Shown: one piece after another, positions 8,700 to 20,729 of the stretch
Position numbering within the stretch: position 1 is the stretch's first letter
Layout of the letters: each line of letters starts with the position of its first letter
From: Collinsella aerofaciens
Lineage (GTDB): Bacteria > Actinomycetota > Coriobacteriia > Coriobacteriales > Coriobacteriaceae
Length of the DNA: 64,000 bases
Reading direction: 5' to 3'
NCBI RefSeq assembly: GCF_028206795.1
Contig: NZ_JAQLFJ010000003.1
Span: forward strand, 10,850 to 74,849
The notes under the pieces: generated by a model
Told to the model about the DNA's origin: nothing
The model's database searches: none
What the model saw: only the letters and a program-made list of their open reading frames with translations
Program-made: the position numbers and the translations under genes

Positions 8700-10061
8700 A
8701 TGCTACGCCGTAAGGTCACTGACAGGCTTTTGAGCTGGAAGAACAACTCCAATAAAGCGTTGCTTGTTACCGGTGCGCGTCAAATTGGCAAGAGCTATGC
8801 GATTCGCGCGTTTGGTAAAGACAACTACGCGTCGTATTTTGAGGCCAATTTGCTGCTCGATGCCGAGGCAAGAGATGTGCTCATTGGCGCTAAGAACGCC
8901 GTTGACTTTATCAACCGCGTTGCCCTTCTTGCGGATGCACCGCTTGTTGAGGGAGATACGCTTATCTTTGTCGATGAAATACAGGAGTATCCGCAGATCG
9001 TCACGCTCATGAAGGCGTTGGTCGAGGACGGGCGCTTTAGCTATGTCTTCTCGGGGTCTATGCTTGGGACTGAGTTTAAGGGGATCTCTTCTTTCCCGGT
9101 GGGGTATGTCGAGCACATTGTTATGCGGCCAATGGATTTTGAAGAGTTTTGTTGGGCAAACAGCATCAGCGAGAATGTGCTTGCAGACATCCGCAGCTGC
9201 CTTGTCGAGAGGCGTCCCGTCGAAAACTATATTCATGAGGCGATGCTCAAAAACTTTAGAGCTTATATCGTTTGCGGCGGCATGCCGGAGGTCGTACAGA
9301 ACTATATCGATTCGGGTTATTCACTCGTGAGGACGCGTGAGCTTCAAATTCAGCTGGTCGATCAGTACAAAAGTGATATCTCTAAATATGCATCGACTCG
9401 AGCGTTTAACGTTCGCGCGATTTTCGAACAAATTCCCGTTCAGCTTGAGGCGGAGTCCCATCGCTTTGTTGTTTCATCCCTGGGCGAGGGGGCTCGCCTT
9501 CAAAAATACGAGCAGGATTTCCTATGGCTGGTGAACGCGGGCGTCGGTTTGATGGTCGCCCAGGTGACGGAGGCCCGGAGTCCTCTTAAGAGGACAGAGA
9601 AGGCGACCGCCTTTAAGCTATACGAGTCTGATACAGGCATGCTCGCATCACGGTATCCCGGCAGCACGGCACGCGCCGTCTACCTTGATATGAAAACCCC
9701 CAACCTCGGCGGTCTCTATGAGAACGTGGTCGCGCAGGAGCTTGTCGCCCTTGGAACTGATGCATGGTACTACCAGACACGCGAGGTCGGCGAAGTTGAC
9801 TTTGTGATCGAAGGCACCCGCGGGCACGTTGTCCCAATCGAGGTCAAATCGGGCAAGAAGGTTCGAGCCCATGCGGCCCTCGACCGTCTGATGAGCGTGA
9901 GCGAGTACAAAATCCCCGAGGCCGTTGTGCTAAGCCACGAGAACCTCAGCAAAGAGGGCAAGGTCCTGTACGTTCCAATCTATATGACATTCTGCCTCGA
10001 TGAGTTTATGGAAAAGGACGACCCCAACAACGATTTCTCGTTTGCGCCCATATCCCTCTAG
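8700..10061 (+). CDS. AAA-family ATPase with DUF4143 C-terminal domain
   Basis: The 453-residue protein has a P-loop GARQIGKS near residue 24, a Walker B segment FVDEIQ near 84, and the sensor-like SGSMLG near 120. Its C-terminal half contains a nuclease-like fold with the pattern GEVDFV followed by PIEVKSGK. This is the AAA_14 plus DUF4143 architecture. These proteins are common in gut bacteria and archaea, often as variable accessory genes, and their biochemical role is not established. The start at 8700 follows GAGGGG. The gene stands alone with the 34-bp repeats in front and a giant hairpin after it. A distantly similar ATPase lies at 52599-53951. Confidence 0.88.
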   Translation: MLRRKVTDRLLSWKNNSNKALLVTGARQIGKSYAIRAFGKDNYASYFEANLLLDAEARDVLIGAKNAVDFINRVALLADAPLVEGDTLIFVDEIQEYPQIVTLMKALVEDGRFSYVFSGSMLGTEFKGISSFPVGYVEHIVMRPMDFEEFCWANSISENVLADIRSCLVERRPVENYIHEAMLKNFRAYIVCGGMPEVVQNYIDSGYSLVRTRELQIQLVDQYKSDISKYASTRAFNVRAIFEQIPVQLEAESHRFVVSSLGEGARLQKYEQDFLWLVNAGVGLMVAQVTEARSPLKRTEKATAFKLYESDTGMLASRYPGSTARAVYLDMKTPNLGGLYENVVAQELVALGTDAWYYQTREVGEVDFVIEGTRGHVVPIEVKSGKKVRAHAALDRLMSVSEYKIPEAVVLSHENLSKEGKVLYVPIYMTFCLDEFMEKDDPNNDFSFAPISL

Positions 10062-10181
10062 GCCATCTGGGTCCGCAACCAAATCCCCCTCTATGCCCAA
10101 AGCCGCGAAACAGCGACCGGGACAAGGCACCCCACCAACCACGTCCTTCATCAGCCCACACAATCCGAGGACGTAGTCGTA

Positions 10182-10306
10182 GCAGGATCTGAGGGCTGAC
10201 CTTCGCGGACACTCCGCAGGACGAAAGAACCCCCGCCGCACGTAGTGCGCAGCGGGGGTTCTTTCATGTCCGAGGACGTCCGCGAAGGTCAGCCCTCAGA
10301 TCCTGC
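10182..10306. repeat. Nested inverted repeat with perfect 29-bp outer arms
   Basis: Outer arms at 10182-10210 and 10278-10306 are perfect complements over 29 bp. Between them sits a second stem of 14 bp (10223-10236 with 10252-10265). The whole 125-nt structure fills the gap between the convergent ATPase and nifJ genes, and its right arm starts 11 bp past the nifJ stop. An 11-bp direct repeat TCCGAGGACGT at 10164 and 10269 flanks and enters it, suggesting it arose by duplication or template switching. Confidence 0.85.
10223..10265. terminator. Inner terminator hairpin at the nifJ 3' end
   Basis: The stem GAAAGAACCCCCGC (10223-10236) pairs with 10252-10265. The A/T-rich base of the stem gives TTCTTTC on either strand after the GC-rich part, so it can terminate both nifJ and the ATPase gene. 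It is the loop part of the larger 29-bp-arm structure. Confidence 0.75.
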
Positions 10307-10316
10307 GGTGGGAGAC

Positions 10317-13856
<3,540 letters not shown>

Positions 13857-14256
13857 ATACCCCTCTCCTCTCATATAGGTATACAGGCCCCGGCGATCGC
13901 CGGGATGTTGGCGTGATGGGATTTTCGCTTGCTTCCAATCATCTGGCAGGCAGACTGAGCAGCAGGTACATGGCGTGGAGAGAAGGCATGCCGAGGCGCG
14001 GGCCAGCTGATGCGCCCCACAGACCCGACCGCCCGTCTTGCACATGACCGAGCGCCGCAAAGGCTGCATGCCGGATGCTCCCGGGCACGCCCCGGCGATG
14101 GGAAGCGCCCGCAACGAAAATCCGCATGCGGGTTTATTGTACCCCGCCGTCAAGTGTAATTTCGGCAAATATAGGCGGGCGGTAAAGGTTTACCTCGGGT
14201 GACCGCCAAGGGCCAAAATGGCCCCTCCATCCCCGGGCGACCGGCTCTGGCGCGCC
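13857..14256. other. nifJ upstream region, no gene recognised
   Basis: This 400-bp stretch should contain the nifJ promoter and leader. A 16-bp perfect palindrome CCCGGCGATCGCCGGG lies at 13889-13904 in the leader, and the segment around 14120-14135 holds CCGCATGCGG. A minus-strand TACAAT at about 14137-14142 could be a -10 box, but no -35 box at normal spacing was found. A 62-codon minus-strand frame here has no ribosome site and is not called. Confidence 0.4.
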
Positions 14257-14281
14257 AAGGAGTGTCCCCAAGTGCCGGCAG
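14257..14281 (+). repeat. REP-like unit at the left flank of the IS element
   Basis: The segment AAGGAGTGTCCCC followed by TGCCGGCAG resembles, in the same orientation, the segment AAGGAACGTCCC followed by TGCCGGC at 15843-15865 on the other side of the IS. Similar GTGTCCC and ACGTCCCC pieces occur at about 61828-61862. They appear to be copies of a dispersed intergenic repeat, and the IS sits between two of them. Confidence 0.5.
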
Positions 14282-14286
14282 AGACG

Positions 14287-14301
14287 ATATGAGCAGGACA
14301 T
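14287..14301 (+). repeat. IS left subterminal inverted repeat
   Basis: ATATGAGCAGGACAT is the exact reverse complement of 15825-15839. It lies about 107 bp before the transposase start and marks the left end of the element. Confidence 0.85.
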
Positions 14302-14408
14302 AAAAACATTGAGAGCCCCTGCTGCATGAAAGACCGCGGATTAGGCCGACAATGGTGAGTGTCTAATCCAACCGTGGCGGCCACGCCGCATTCATGGAAG
14401 GGGCTCCC

Positions 14409-15521
14409 ATGCTCGATACTACCACCTTCATCGGCCTCGACGTCCACGCCCGCTCGATAAAGGCCGTCTCCCTCGACGTCATGACCGGGGAGGTACGTGC
14501 CGCGACCTTCGGCTACGACGCCGGCGCCGTCGCGGAGTGGGTCCGTTCCGTGGACCCCAGGGCCAGGTGCGTGTACGAGTCCGGGGCCACGGGGTTCGAC
14601 CTGCAGAAGAGGCTCTCCGGCCTCGGGGTCGACTGCGTGGTCGGCGCCGTCTCGAAGATGATCAAGCCCAGCGCGGACAGGCGCAGGAAGAACGACCGCA
14701 ACGACGCCGAGTTCCTCGCCCGCATGCTGTCGGTCGGCAACGTGGTCGAGGTGTGGGTCCCCGACGACGAGTGCGAGGCCGCCCGCGACCTGACCAGGGC
14801 GCTCGAGGACGCGAGGGACGACCTCTCGCGCTCGAAGCAGCGGCTCTCCAAGTTCCTGCTCAGGCACGGGCTCGCCTTCGACGAGAGGACGCCCACCGGC
14901 CGCAGGAAGGGCAACTGGACCCGGGCGCACTGGTCCTGGATCGAGTCGATTAGGTTCGCGGAGGGGGCCGACAACGACGTGCTCGCCTACTACGTCGACG
15001 CGGTCAGGCGGGCGGCGGAGGAGAAGGCGCGGCTCGAGGGGCTCGTCGAGGCCGAGGCCCGCAAGCCCAGGTGGAGGAGGAGGGTCGACTCCCTGCGCTG
15101 CCTCAAGGGCGTGGACACCGCGTCCGCCGCCGACCTCGTGTTCGAGGCCGGCGAGTTCTCGAGGTTCGGGAACGCCCGGTCGTTCGCCGCATGGGTCGGC
15201 CTGACGCCCTCCGAGCACTCCAGCGGGGAGAGCGACCGCAGGGGCGCGATCACCAAGGCAGGCAACAAGCACCTGAGGAAGGCGCTGGTCGAGGCCGCGT
15301 GGCACTACCTGACGTGCTCGGGGCGGCCGAAGGGCCTCGCCAAGGGCCAGGCCCCGGACCGGGTCGCCCGCAGGCATGCCGCCAAGGGCGTGCGGAGGCT
15401 GGTCGAGAGGCGGGAGGCGCTGCTCGCGCGCGGGGTCCACGGCAACAAGGCGAACGTGGCCACGGCGCGCGAGCTCGCCTGCTGGGTGTGGGCGGTCGGC
15501 CTCATGGCCGAGGAGGCGTAG
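14409..15521 (+). CDS. IS110/IS1111-family transposase (DEDD plus serine recombinase type)
   Basis: The 370-residue protein has an N-terminal RuvC-like DEDD domain: Asp in FIGLDVHARS near residue 11, Glu in VYESGATG near 57, and the paired Asp in KNDRNDAEFLARML near 100. A central coiled region follows, then a C-terminal Transposase_20 domain with LRCLKGVD, AAWVGLTPSEHSSG (probable catalytic serine) and KAGNKHLRKAL. These enzymes cut and paste DNA through a circular intermediate, directed by an element-encoded bridge RNA. The ATG at 14409 has GGAAGGGG five bases upstream; the ATG at 14394 is a weaker alternative. The frame is intact, so the element may be active. Confidence 0.93.
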   Translation: MLDTTTFIGLDVHARSIKAVSLDVMTGEVRAATFGYDAGAVAEWVRSVDPRARCVYESGATGFDLQKRLSGLGVDCVVGAVSKMIKPSADRRRKNDRNDAEFLARMLSVGNVVEVWVPDDECEAARDLTRALEDARDDLSRSKQRLSKFLLRHGLAFDERTPTGRRKGNWTRAHWSWIESIRFAEGADNDVLAYYVDAVRRAAEEKARLEGLVEAEARKPRWRRRVDSLRCLKGVDTASAADLVFEAGEFSRFGNARSFAAWVGLTPSEHSSGESDRRGAITKAGNKHLRKALVEAAWHYLTCSGRPKGLAKGQAPDRVARRHAAKGVRRLVERREALLARGVHGNKANVATARELACWVWAVGLMAEEA

Positions 15522-15824
15522 GGGGCCGGTCCCCCGCACATAAGCCGATCACCCCGGAAGCGGTTCGATCCGAAGCCGTTGAGGCGAACCTCAGGTCCCT
15601 TTTCTGCGAGCGCCCAGGGCGCCACACGCGTGCACAGACTGTCGGTTCGACGAAGAAGCCTCAGCCGTAGCAACGGATTGCCCAGCGAGAGATCGCCGCG
15701 GGCGGATATTAAACTGCAAAGACGAGCGTCGGTAAGACACGCCGAGGTCGCCGCGGACGGGCTGATATAGGGAGAGGGCCTGACCCCATATCGTTGGGGC
15801 CAGGCCCGATTTTGCCTCTTGACA
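15522..15824 (+). ncRNA. Predicted bridge RNA region of the IS element
   Basis: The 303-bp 3' noncoding end contains no credible ORF but has several stems. The strongest is GGGCCTG..CCCC pairing with GGGG..CAGGCCC at about 15777-15808, followed by GATTTTG. IS1111-type elements are known to encode their bridge RNA between the transposase stop and the right end, so a structured RNA is expected here. The exact ends and the two guide loops cannot be fixed by eye. Confidence 0.4.
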
Positions 15825-15839
15825 ATGTCCTGCTCATAT
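15825..15839 (-). repeat. IS right subterminal inverted repeat
   Basis: ATGTCCTGCTCATAT is the perfect 15-bp complement of the left repeat at 14287-14301. It marks the right end of the element just before the FHA gene 3' end. Confidence 0.85.
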
Positions 15840-15842
15840 TAA

Positions 15843-15865
15843 AAGGAACGTCCCTATCTGCCGGC
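15843..15865 (+). repeat. REP-like unit at the right flank of the IS element
   Basis: AAGGAACGTCCC followed by TGCCGGC is the right-hand partner of the unit at 14257-14281, in the same orientation. It touches the stop codon of the FHA gene. Confidence 0.5.
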
Positions 15866-16803
15866 TAGAGAGCACCGAAGAGGATGGCGTAGGTAGTGGA
15901 TTCGCCGAGCTTGAGCTCGTCGCCGGGATTGAGTTGGGCGGAACGGCCGGGCTCGACCTGAATGCAGACGCGCGTGGCCCCGTTTACCACCACGGTTCCG
16001 TTGGTGGACGACAAGTCCTCGACGTGCCAGATATTTTGAGCATCGCACCAGATATGGGCATGGCGGGCCGAGACATCGTCGCCGACGTCGGTAATATCGC
16101 CCTCACCAGTGGCCAGCGCGCCAATCTCAACACCCTGCTCACTCGGCTGAATCCAGCGCGGGGCGCTCACGACAAAACTGTTTTGCACGCGCAGCAAGCC
16201 CAAGGGGTGCGCCGGGGCGGGTTCGCGCTCGCCTGCGGTCATCGACATGCCAAGCGAACGCGGCGTGGAGGTGCCTCCGCCACAGGTCGCGTGCGCGTAG
16301 TCGATGGCATAGTTCACCGAGGACCGCACATCCGCCGAACAACCGACGGCGACAAACAGCACCAGCACGGCCTCGGCGCGCTCGGCGGGCATGAGTTCCG
16401 CCGCCTGGGACAGGCGATCGAGCGCGTTGCGATAGAGATTCGTGTCCTGGTGGCACTCTTCGAGCGCGCGTACCATCGGTTCACCTGCAGGGCCGCACAC
16501 CATATTGATCACAGCCGTGGAGTCCATGGGATTGCGCTGGCGCAGGGCCAGTTGCGACATAATACGCGCAGCCGAGGTACCGTATTCGGCAAAGTAGCGC
16601 TGCTGAAGCGTGCCGACCGGCGCGCGAACGATAAAGCGGGAAACCCAAGAGCGATCGGCGGCTCGGCTCTGCGGGCTGCGGCCGTCGGCGAGCGGACGGG
16701 ACGAAAGCACCAAGCCGCACAGCTCGATATGGCTCAGATGCGCCGCGCGCTTAAAGATGTCAAACATGGCCCCGCATGGGGTGAGCTCAACTTGAGATGC
16801 CAT
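15865..16803 (-). CDS. FHA-domain protein
   Basis: The 312-residue protein has an uncharacterised alpha-rich N-terminal region (about 1-200). Its C-terminal forkhead-associated domain (about 215-312) shows the landmark SARHAHI and DLSSTNGT motifs that bind phosphothreonine. No membrane segment is seen, so it is cytosolic. It is the last gene of a minus-strand operon, three bases after the stop of a Ser/Thr kinase that is its likely phosphorylation partner. The N-terminal part contains a cysteine pair and a dense Ala/Glu helix but no family I recognise. The reading frame ends inside the REP-like repeat next to the IS, so the insertion left the gene intact. Confidence 0.85.
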   Translation of the reverse strand: MASQVELTPCGAMFDIFKRAAHLSHIELCGLVLSSRPLADGRSPQSRAADRSWVSRFIVRAPVGTLQQRYFAEYGTSAARIMSQLALRQRNPMDSTAVINMVCGPAGEPMVRALEECHQDTNLYRNALDRLSQAAELMPAERAEAVLVLFVAVGCSADVRSSVNYAIDYAHATCGGGTSTPRSLGMSMTAGEREPAPAHPLGLLRVQNSFVVSAPRWIQPSEQGVEIGALATGEGDITDVGDDVSARHAHIWCDAQNIWHVEDLSSTNGTVVVNGATRVCIQVEPGRSAQLNPGDELKLGESTTYAILFGAL

Positions 16804-16806
16804 GAC

Positions 16807-18651
16807 CTAGGCCTCCTTGGTCGTAGAAATAGAATCGGACGATACTTCGACAGGTCCGCCAAAAGTACGGGCAGCTGCGGCTCCACCGGCAAGCGGAGTC
16901 GCCATCTGGGCTTTTGTGCGTCGCGGTGCCGAAACGGGAAGTTCAAAGGCAAAGCCCATCGCAAGCAAAAACCACGTAAGCGTATAGGTTGCAACCAGAG
17001 CGGCAACAAGGCCGCCCATCACGGCGCGTTGGGAAAATACGCTACATGCAGCCACAACCAGCACCGGAACCTCGCAGGCAGAAAGCGCAAGCACACCCTG
17101 CAGGAACCCCGAGCGCCGATCACGCGCAAGTGCCCCCGCGGCAACGCCGGCTATGCCCGGCAGCGCCAACGCCAGTGCGGCAATAATACCCGGTAGCGAC
17201 CCAGACCACATGAGCGATCCCAAAGTCGCCGTCACGCGAGCGCCCGACGCCAGCAGCGCGGCCGAAACCACGACCACAGCCCAAACCACGCCACAGACGA
17301 CCGTCGCGCCGACCATCAGCGCGCGACGAACCGCGCGGCCAGACGCATCCATGGGGCACGGCGTGAGCGGCTCGCCGCGGAGCGAACGACCGACATTTTG
17401 CGCATAGTGATCACAAAACGCCGAGAGCGCCGCCTCGACCGCCGCCGGCTCGGGACGATCTTTTTGATGGCTGGACAGACAGGCCATCACCACGTCGAAC
17501 AGCTGGGCATCGACAAACGCCAGCGCATCGCGTAGCTCCTCGGAATCCGGCTCAAGCCCCAGCTGCTGGGCCTGCTCGGCCGCAGCGAGCGCCACATCGG
17601 GCTCACGACGAAGCAGCTGAGTCAAATCGCAACCGGGCGCATGGGCACCAATGGGATAGTCGGGCCGCGCGTCCATCTTGAGACGGTAGGGGCTCGCGAT
17701 GTCGCGCGTCTTTTTGCGCGAACCCGAGGTGCCCGAAGTGCTCGGCGCGGCTTCGTATGGCACGACGCCGGCAATGAGCTCGTAAACCGTGCTTGCCGCG
17801 GCATAAACGTCAATCGCCGGCGACATACGCAAAGCGCGCAGGTCGGGAATATCGTCGGTGAGCATCTCGGGCGGGGCATAGGCAACCGTCGCGCGACGCA
17901 GCGTGGCATAACGCTCCGTAAACGACGCCTTGCCGCCGGTACCGGCCACGGCCGACGCAGGCTCAAGCGCCAGCGACGAGCCAAAGTCGATCAGGCACAG
18001 GTCAAAGGTGCCCTCGGCAAGCTGCCGGTCAAGCGGTAGACGCGCCGTGCGCACCATAATATTAGCGGGCGAGATATCGCGATGGACAAAGCCCTCGCCC
18101 ACCAGGCTCATGCGGCAGAGCAGATCGAACAGGTCGCGACCCAGACGCGCCGCCACAAGCGGCGACAGGCGTCCGGCATCGTCCACGGCAAGTCGCGAAC
18201 GTAAGCGGGCAAGCGTCTCGCCCTCGACCCATTCCATGACAATTGCAGGCACACCGTCGACCTCGCCCCAGCCATAGAGGCGGGGAAAGCCCTTAAGGCC
18301 CGAAAGGGCGCGATGGCATTCGTATTCCTCGCGAAACGCCGCCTTGAACTTGGCGACCAGCGCCTCGTGAGCGGCATCGTCATCAAACTCATCGCGCGTC
18401 GGCAAGATAAGCTGCTTGAGTGCCACGGCCTCGCCTTGGGCGTTGACAGCACGCGTCACGCGGCCGATACCGCCACGGCGCATGGTGGCATCGTCGGCAA
18501 ACAGCATCGTAAAACGACGCAGATAGGCAGGCAGTTCGTCCTGACCGAGCGCAATGGCCGGCTCAAACCCGTCGACACGCGCCAGGCGCAGGCCGACCAT
18601 GGGATCGCGACCGAGCGATTGTGGTGTGGTGGATGCAAGATCGGTCATCAT
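16807..18651 (-). CDS. Membrane Ser/Thr protein kinase
   Basis: The protein of 614 residues has a kinase-like domain from about residue 50 to 400. It includes an ALKQL lysine segment, VMEWVEGETL, the catalytic loop FVHRDISPANIM (near 188) and LIDFGSS in place of the DFG loop. A Ser/Lys-rich insert (SGTSGSRKK) follows the AxxDVYAAASTVYEL region. Four hydrophobic segments between about 440 and 570 should anchor it, with a short cytosolic tail. The ATG at 18649-18651 overlaps the stop of the preceding gene by four bases. It likely phosphorylates the FHA protein encoded downstream. There is no PASTA sensor, so the stimulus is unknown. Confidence 0.87.
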   Translation of the reverse strand: MMTDLASTTPQSLGRDPMVGLRLARVDGFEPAIALGQDELPAYLRRFTMLFADDATMRRGGIGRVTRAVNAQGEAVALKQLILPTRDEFDDDAAHEALVAKFKAAFREEYECHRALSGLKGFPRLYGWGEVDGVPAIVMEWVEGETLARLRSRLAVDDAGRLSPLVAARLGRDLFDLLCRMSLVGEGFVHRDISPANIMVRTARLPLDRQLAEGTFDLCLIDFGSSLALEPASAVAGTGGKASFTERYATLRRATVAYAPPEMLTDDIPDLRALRMSPAIDVYAAASTVYELIAGVVPYEAAPSTSGTSGSRKKTRDIASPYRLKMDARPDYPIGAHAPGCDLTQLLRREPDVALAAAEQAQQLGLEPDSEELRDALAFVDAQLFDVVMACLSSHQKDRPEPAAVEAALSAFCDHYAQNVGRSLRGEPLTPCPMDASGRAVRRALMVGATVVCGVVWAVVVVSAALLASGARVTATLGSLMWSGSLPGIIAALALALPGIAGVAAGALARDRRSGFLQGVLALSACEVPVLVVAACSVFSQRAVMGGLVAALVATYTLTWFLLAMGFAFELPVSAPRRTKAQMATPLAGGAAAARTFGGPVEVSSDSISTTKEA

Positions 18652-19553
18652 AGGGCAAGCGCCGCCACGTTATTGTTGAAGTTACCGAGCGCGACGTCAT
18701 CATCGCCGTAATGGCCGACCCATTGGCATAGGTTGGTGTAACAGCCCCACAGATTGGCATACTGCTGATACCACTTTGACCGGGGCGAGAATGTCTGACG
18801 ACCGAACTCGGCTCGAATGACAAACATCTCCCCGACCAGGCTGTCGCACGGCCTGGGATCTCCCGTAGAGTTATAGGTCGAGACCACGTCATTGGCACGA
18901 GAAACATAGCCGTCGAGCATGTTGTACTTGGTCACAAGCCAACTGTGAATGCTCTCTTCCTCAGCAGCGGAAAGGCCACCGGAGTTTGCATCGTTGTCAG
19001 TGTTGCCGCCCGTCGAGCCGCCGTTTCCAGACCCTCCGGTAGAGGAACCCGCCCCAGAGCCGCCGCCCGAACTCGATGAATCCGAGCCGGAGCCAGAAGT
19101 ATCCGAGCTACCGGGCTTTCCGGACTGCTGGGCGTCCTGCTCCTTTTGCTGCTCGACCTTATTCACCGTTGCCGCCACGCTATTGTTGGACAACCGATCG
19201 ATGATCTTGGTGTTGGTGAGCACGATGGTTTTGCCATTGGCAAGCGTGACTTCGTTGTCCGGGGCCTCGGCGCCGTCCGCATCGTCGGTGCCAAACACAA
19301 TATGCGCGACCACACTTGCCCAAGCATATCCAGTCGTGGTACCCAGGTCACTTTTGACCTCATGCCCCACGCGCGGTTCGCGTGCGGCATGCGCCTGCAT
19401 CATGGACGGCACGGTCATGCCATAGGCAGAAACGCCAGCTATGACCAGCACCAGCGAGCACGATAGCAGTGCGTACGCCCGCGGCGCCAAGCCCAGTCGG
19501 CGTCGCATGCGCACCGCGGCGCCGCGCTTTGTCTGAGTGCCACCGGGCCGCAT
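18648..19553 (-). CDS. Membrane-anchored extracytoplasmic protein with Ser/Gly linker
   Basis: Reading from the ATG at 19551-19553 (GGAGGAG six bases upstream), the protein is 301 residues. It has a basic N-terminus, one membrane segment near residues 24-48, a folded-looking stretch to about 140, a low-complexity Ser/Gly/Asp linker (about 145-190), and a C-terminal alpha-rich domain with two cysteines in GCYTNLC. It is the first gene of the operon with the kinase and FHA protein and overlaps the kinase start. It may be the extracellular sensor or substrate of that kinase. I recognise no named domain. Earlier in-frame starts would add 31 residues but lack a ribosome site. Confidence 0.7.
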   Translation of the reverse strand: MRPGGTQTKRGAAVRMRRRLGLAPRAYALLSCSLVLVIAGVSAYGMTVPSMMQAHAAREPRVGHEVKSDLGTTTGYAWASVVAHIVFGTDDADGAEAPDNEVTLANGKTIVLTNTKIIDRLSNNSVAATVNKVEQQKEQDAQQSGKPGSSDTSGSGSDSSSSGGGSGAGSSTGGSGNGGSTGGNTDNDANSGGLSAAEEESIHSWLVTKYNMLDGYVSRANDVVSTYNSTGDPRPCDSLVGEMFVIRAEFGRQTFSPRSKWYQQYANLWGCYTNLCQWVGHYGDDDVALGNFNNNVAALAL

Positions 19554-19731
19554 GCGTTCTCCTCCAAGAAAAACACGCCGCTCAGAAGCGGCGCATTCAT
19601 TCAAATCCATATTTGAGTGTATCAGCGAACCCAAAAGGTTGCGCAACGAATGGGCAAATTAAGGATGCGAGCGGAAGCATCCATGCGATAAGCGGATACG
19701 AAGCATCTTTGTTGCACAACAAACTCACAGT

Positions 19732-19761
19732 CGCACGGGGAAATTATGACTACCCCGTGCG
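19732..19761 (-). terminator. Hairpin after recR
   Basis: The 9-bp stem CGCACGGGG (19732-19740) pairs with 19753-19761 around a 12-nt loop, 38 bp beyond the recR stop on the minus strand. There is no strong T-run, so termination may be weak. Confidence 0.5.
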
Positions 19762-19798
19762 TCGCGAGGAAAACATACGGCAGGAGCAGGCTCGCCAC

Positions 19799-20395
19799 CT
19801 AAATCGCGCGACGGGCCTCAATGGCGCGGCCAAGCGTAAGCTCGTCGGCATACTCCAGGTCGCCGCCCACGGGCAGGCCGCTCGCCAGACGCGACACCTC
19901 GACGCCCAGCGGCTTGATAGTGCGGGCCAGGTAGCTCGCCGTGGTCTCGCCCTCGATGTTGGGGTTGGTGGCGATGATGACCTCATGGATATCCTCGTGG
20001 CCCAGACGCGCCAGCAGCTCGCGGATGTGCAACTGCTCGGGACCAATCTTGTCCATGGGACTGATCACGCCGCCCAATACGTGGTAGAGACCGTGGTAGC
20101 TGCCCGTGCGCTCGATCGCCTGGACGTCGCGCGGCTCGCCCACCACGCAAATGCGAGTGGTATCGCGCATCGGGTCCTGGCAGATGGAGCACTCGTCGGC
20201 CGTGGCGTAGTTAAAGCAGCGGCTGCAAAAGTGGACCTCCTGTTTGACCTCCAGGATGGCCTCGGCCAGGCGGCGGGACTCCTCGGCATCGGCCTCGAGC
20301 AGGTAATAGGCGATGCGCTGGGCCGACTTGGGACCAATGCCCGGCAGACGGCCCAGCTCATCGAGCAGTTTTTGCAGACTGTGATTCGCACTCAT
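19799..20395 (-). CDS. recR: Recombination mediator protein RecR
   Basis: RecR works with RecF and RecO to load RecA on gapped DNA. The 198-residue protein has the N-terminal helix-hairpin-helix [11 protein letters not shown], a four-cysteine zinc finger (CSRC...CSIC, residues 57-72) and a Toprim domain from about 80 ([12 protein letters not shown]). The C-terminal segment [14 protein letters not shown] is typical of the family. It follows ybaB by 13 bp on the same strand. The order dnaX-ybaB-recR is the classical DNA-repair neighbourhood, although here a plus-strand gene separates dnaX from ybaB. Confidence 0.97.
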   Translation of the reverse strand: MSANHSLQKLLDELGRLPGIGPKSAQRIAYYLLEADAEESRRLAEAILEVKQEVHFCSRCFNYATADECSICQDPMRDTTRICVVGEPRDVQAIERTGSYHGLYHVLGGVISPMDKIGPEQLHIRELLARLGHEDIHEVIIATNPNIEGETTASYLARTIKPLGVEVSRLASGLPVGGDLEYADELTLGRAIEARRAI

Positions 20396-20408
20396 ATATA
20401 TGTGTGTC

Positions 20409-20729
20409 TTAGAACGGCATGCCCGGGATGTTGAGGCCGCCGGTGATGGCGCCCATCTGCTTGTTGGCGAGCTCGTTGACGCCGCGGACGGCCTCGTTGA
20501 CGGCAGCCATGATCATATCCTGCAGCATATCGACGTCCTCGGGATCGAGGGCATCGGGATCGATGGTGAGGTTGACGAGCTCCATCTCGCCGTTAACGGT
20601 CACCTTGACCATGCCGCCGCCGGCAGAGGCGTCGACGGTCTGGGACTTGAGGTTCTCCTGCGCGGCGGCAAGCTGCTCCTGCATCTTGCGGGCCTGCTTC
20701 ATCATCTGCTGCATGTTCATACCGGCCAT
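20409..20729 (-). CDS. ybaB: YbaB/EbfC nucleoid-associated protein
   Basis: The 106-residue protein begins with a Met/Gln-rich helix ([17 protein letters not shown]), followed by the conserved [15 protein letters not shown] core and the segment [17 protein letters not shown], all typical of the YbaB/EbfC family of dimeric DNA-binding proteins. It starts at the ATG at 20727-20729 with GGAG before it and lies just upstream of recR. The exact role is not settled in the family; it is often linked to nucleoid structure or to RecR function. Confidence 0.95.
   Translation of the reverse strand: MAGMNMQQMMKQARKMQEQLAAAQENLKSQTVDASAGGGMVKVTVNGEMELVNLTIDPDALDPEDVDMLQDMIMAAVNEAVRGVNELANKQMGAITGGLNIPGMPF

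Larger units (their letters stand above)
14282..15842 (+). mobile_element. IS110-family insertion sequence, IS1111-like subgroup
   Basis: The element is about 1.56 kb. It has one transposase gene at 14409-15521, a short 5' noncoding end of about 110 bp and a long 3' noncoding end of about 320 bp. Perfect 15-bp subterminal inverted repeats lie at 14287-14301 and 15825-15839. Subterminal repeats and a long 3' end are marks of the IS1111 subgroup; classical IS110 members lack them. No target duplication is evident, as expected. Exact ends are inferred. The transposase gene uses many AGG arginine codons, unlike its neighbours, which supports recent transfer. Confidence 0.85.

Noticed and set aside
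13939..14127. A 62-codon leader ORF before nifJ
   Set aside because: No ribosome site was found, and composition matches random GC-rich DNA.
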